From Flavobacteriales bacterium (GTDB lineage Bacteria; Bacteroidota; Bacteroidia; Flavobacteriales; UA16): a stretch of 24,250 bases of DNA. How positions within the stretch are numbered: position 1 is the stretch's first letter; every line of letters starts with the position of its first letter. This document shows, piece after piece, positions 22,977 to 24,250 of this stretch. The notes beneath the pieces were generated by a model. That model worked only from the letters and a program-made list of their open reading frames with translations, searched no databases and was not told the origin of the DNA. Location: the NCBI GenBank assembly GCA_028141885.1, contig JAOIQU010000023.1, positions 1-24,250 on the forward strand. The letters are read 5' to 3'. The position numbers and the translations under genes were made by a program.

Positions 22977-22984
22977 AAAAGTTA
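22977..22984 (-). promoter_or_regulatory. -7 box (TAACTTTT) for the beta-roll gene
   Basis: TAACTTTT on the minus strand ends 6 nt before the A of ATG 22971, the same spacing as at ispB. It lies 11 bp downstream of the T run of the preceding gene's terminator, so the gene should be an independent unit with a leaderless mRNA. Confidence 0.4.
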
Positions 22985-22995
22985 AGGTGACCTCG

Positions 22996-23028
22996 AAAAA
23001 GGAAGGTCGCCCCAGGGGACGACCTTCC
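22996..23028 (-). terminator. Strong intrinsic terminator after the T9SS-sorted protein gene
   Basis: On the minus strand GGAAGGTCG (23028-23020) pairs perfectly with CGACCTTCC (23009-23001), with further inner pairing of CCCC and GGGG around one bulge. TTTTT follows at 23000-22996. It lies 29 bp after the stop codon at 23058. Confidence 0.88.
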
Positions 23029-23057
23029 AAATTTCATGTGCAATATCAGTGGGAGGG

Positions 23058-24250
23058 TCAGTCGGTCACCAAGAGTTTTTTCGTCGTCACGAATTCCTTG
23101 GCCGTGATTTGAACCTGGTACATGCCAGACTCAACGCCCTCGAGATTCATGGGCAACGACGTGTCCCAACCTTCGTAGAGCATGCCGTCGAAGATGTTGA
23201 TCACGAGGTTGCCGCTCATGTCCATTAAGACCACTTTCACCTGAACGTCCATTTTGGCATCCAACACCAACAAGGTTTGACTTGAAGTTGGGTTGGGGTG
23301 GAGCGTGGCAACGGTGACCAAATCCTTAGGCGCCGCTGGTGCGCTGAAGACTTCACCGCCTTGAACGCCGTCTCCTTCGAGTGGGTTCAACACTTCACCA
23401 CTGCTCTCAATGATGTAGCTGAATTGGCTCGTGTTGCCAACGCAGTCTGTGATGCAGTAGGTCAAAGTGGTGCTCCAATCTTGCATGAAGTCGATGTCTC
23501 CGAACAAGTCACCGGATCCCATGACCTGGGTGCCCGCATCGCCGTCGACGACGAGGGTGCCGCTGTAGTAGAACCAGCCGCTGAATCCGAAGTTGCCGTT
23601 CTTGTTGTTGGCACCTTCACCGAACTGGAATCCGAAGTATTCGTTCATCGGCTGATGCGTCAACTCCAAGTGCGTGCCGGCAAGCGAGCCTGCACCAGTG
23701 ATGGAGCTGCTGTCTAACAAGGTGGTGTACTTCCACTCCGTGTGGTCTCCCAATCCGCAATCGGACTTGTAGTTCTCAGGACCTGGTGTGTCGAGCCACT
23801 CGTCCCATGTCATCAGGCTTGCGAAGTGCGCATTCACCATCAACAGGGCATCTGCATCGTCGACCATCCGCGCCTCCATCGAGACGTGCACCGTGCCATC
23901 GGCATTCACCGTGACCGTTCCTGCATCCGTCGTGTAGTATTCGCCACCATCGAAGTTGAAGAGGCGCACGCCATGCGGAACAGGGTTGTTGTCGCACGTT
24001 TGTCCATCCGCCATCACCTCGGGCGTGGTCAACACACCAGTCGTGAATGCACCTCCCGTCAAGAATGGGTTGTTCAATCCTGTTGCCTCGACATTGCTGA
24101 GGTAGGCAATGGTGTCTTCCAGACCCAACGCTTCCGTCAACATGGCGTTGGCTTCAGCGGTGGCAGCAGAGTCACAGGCTTCGGCTTCCTGACAGTTGTC
24201 CGAAGCAGAAGGGTTGACGATCTCAGGAAGTGTGACGTTGCCATAGGCGT
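23058..24250 (-). CDS. T9SS-sorted secreted protein, 5'-truncated
   Basis: The frame runs open to the window edge: upstream of ATG 24143 it reads ...VNPSASDNCQEAEACDSAA, so the start lies outside. The last 80 residues form a type A T9SS sorting domain (LHPNPTSSQTLLVL, VVLMDMSGNLVINI, GMYQVQITAKEF, TTKKLLVTD), which directs export across the outer membrane with cleavage and surface attachment. Before it, YCITDCVGNTSQFSY resembles a HYR-type module that contrasts 'DNC' and 'DCVGN' segments. The N-terminal part seen here (FNFDGGEYYTTDAGTVTVN, a Trp/Asp-rich region with paired Cys) matches no family I know. It may be an adhesin or a hydrolase; function not assigned. The strong terminator downstream makes this the last gene of its unit. 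Confidence 0.87.
   Translation of the reverse strand, partial: AYGNVTLPEIVNPSASDNCQEAEACDSAATAEANAMLTEALGLEDTIAYLSNVEATGLNNPFLTGGAFTTGVLTTPEVMADGQTCDNNPVPHGVRLFNFDGGEYYTTDAGTVTVNADGTVHVSMEARMVDDADALLMVNAHFASLMTWDEWLDTPGPENYKSDCGLGDHTEWKYTTLLDSSSITGAGSLAGTHLELTHQPMNEYFGFQFGEGANNKNGNFGFSGWFYYSGTLVVDGDAGTQVMGSGDLFGDIDFMQDWSTTLTYCITDCVGNTSQFSYIIESSGEVLNPLEGDGVQGGEVFSAPAAPKDLVTVATLHPNPTSSQTLLVLDAKMDVQVKVVLMDMSGNLVINIFDGMLYEGWDTSLPMNLEGVESGMYQVQITAKEFVTTKKLLVTD

Overview
The window is a stretch of GC-rich chromosome from a member of the Bacteroidota, most likely a marine Flavobacteriales lineage of the Cryomorphaceae/Schleiferiaceae kind (inference; no 16S rRNA gene is present). The evidence is a type IX secretion (T9SS) type A sorting domain, FG-GAP/ASPIC and GCTDxxAxNYxPxA repeats in secreted proteins, -7 promoter boxes of the TAnnTTTG type instead of -10 TATAAT, little Shine-Dalgarno signal, and a DnaG with the zinc ligands replaced. 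I see no phage, insertion sequence, CRISPR array or defence locus. Most genes are housekeeping, with secreted or surface proteins at both edges and in the 18-19 kb region.

Layout. 1-2.9 kb: the end of a large secreted FG-GAP/ASPIC protein with a terminator. 2.96-4.6 kb: a DEAD-box RNA helicase. 4.6-6.6 kb (minus): an operon of a long-chain polyprenyl diphosphate synthase, a MORN-repeat lipoprotein and a secreted CAP-domain protein. 6.7-8.8 kb (plus): yicC, gmk, nadD. 8.8-11.0 kb (minus): prs, rplY (L25/Ctc), pth, a classical nucleotide/translation operon. 11.0-13.0 kb (minus): an OmpR-type response regulator and its histidine kinase. 13.0-13.4 kb: a long intergenic region with an orphan intrinsic terminator. 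13.4-16.2 kb (plus): dnaG and an MscS-type channel. 16.2-18.0 kb (minus): recJ. 18.0-20.2 kb (plus): a Cys-rich lipoprotein and an OmpA/coiled-coil lipoprotein. 20.2-20.3 kb (minus): tRNA-Gln(TTG) with its own promoter and terminator. 20.4-21.8 kb (plus): an aldehyde dehydrogenase of the 2-aminomuconate/2-hydroxymuconate semialdehyde type. 21.8-24.25 kb (minus): a YadA-head-like repeat protein, then a T9SS-sorted protein cut by the window edge.

The genes do not form one new system. The most notable signal is organisational. A TA(t/c/a)CTTtG-like -7 box sits 5-6 nt before the start codon at five separate genes, which puts the A of ATG at the expected transcription start and predicts leaderless mRNAs. 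Convergent gene pairs are packed with 0, 6, 3 and 11 bp between stop codons. The second notable point is the secreted-protein repertoire: a 13-copy, 14-residue beta-roll protein without a visible membrane anchor, a six-module DCGG cysteine-rich lipoprotein, and a single EF-hand/dockerin-like motif found in the same register in two otherwise unrelated exported proteins.
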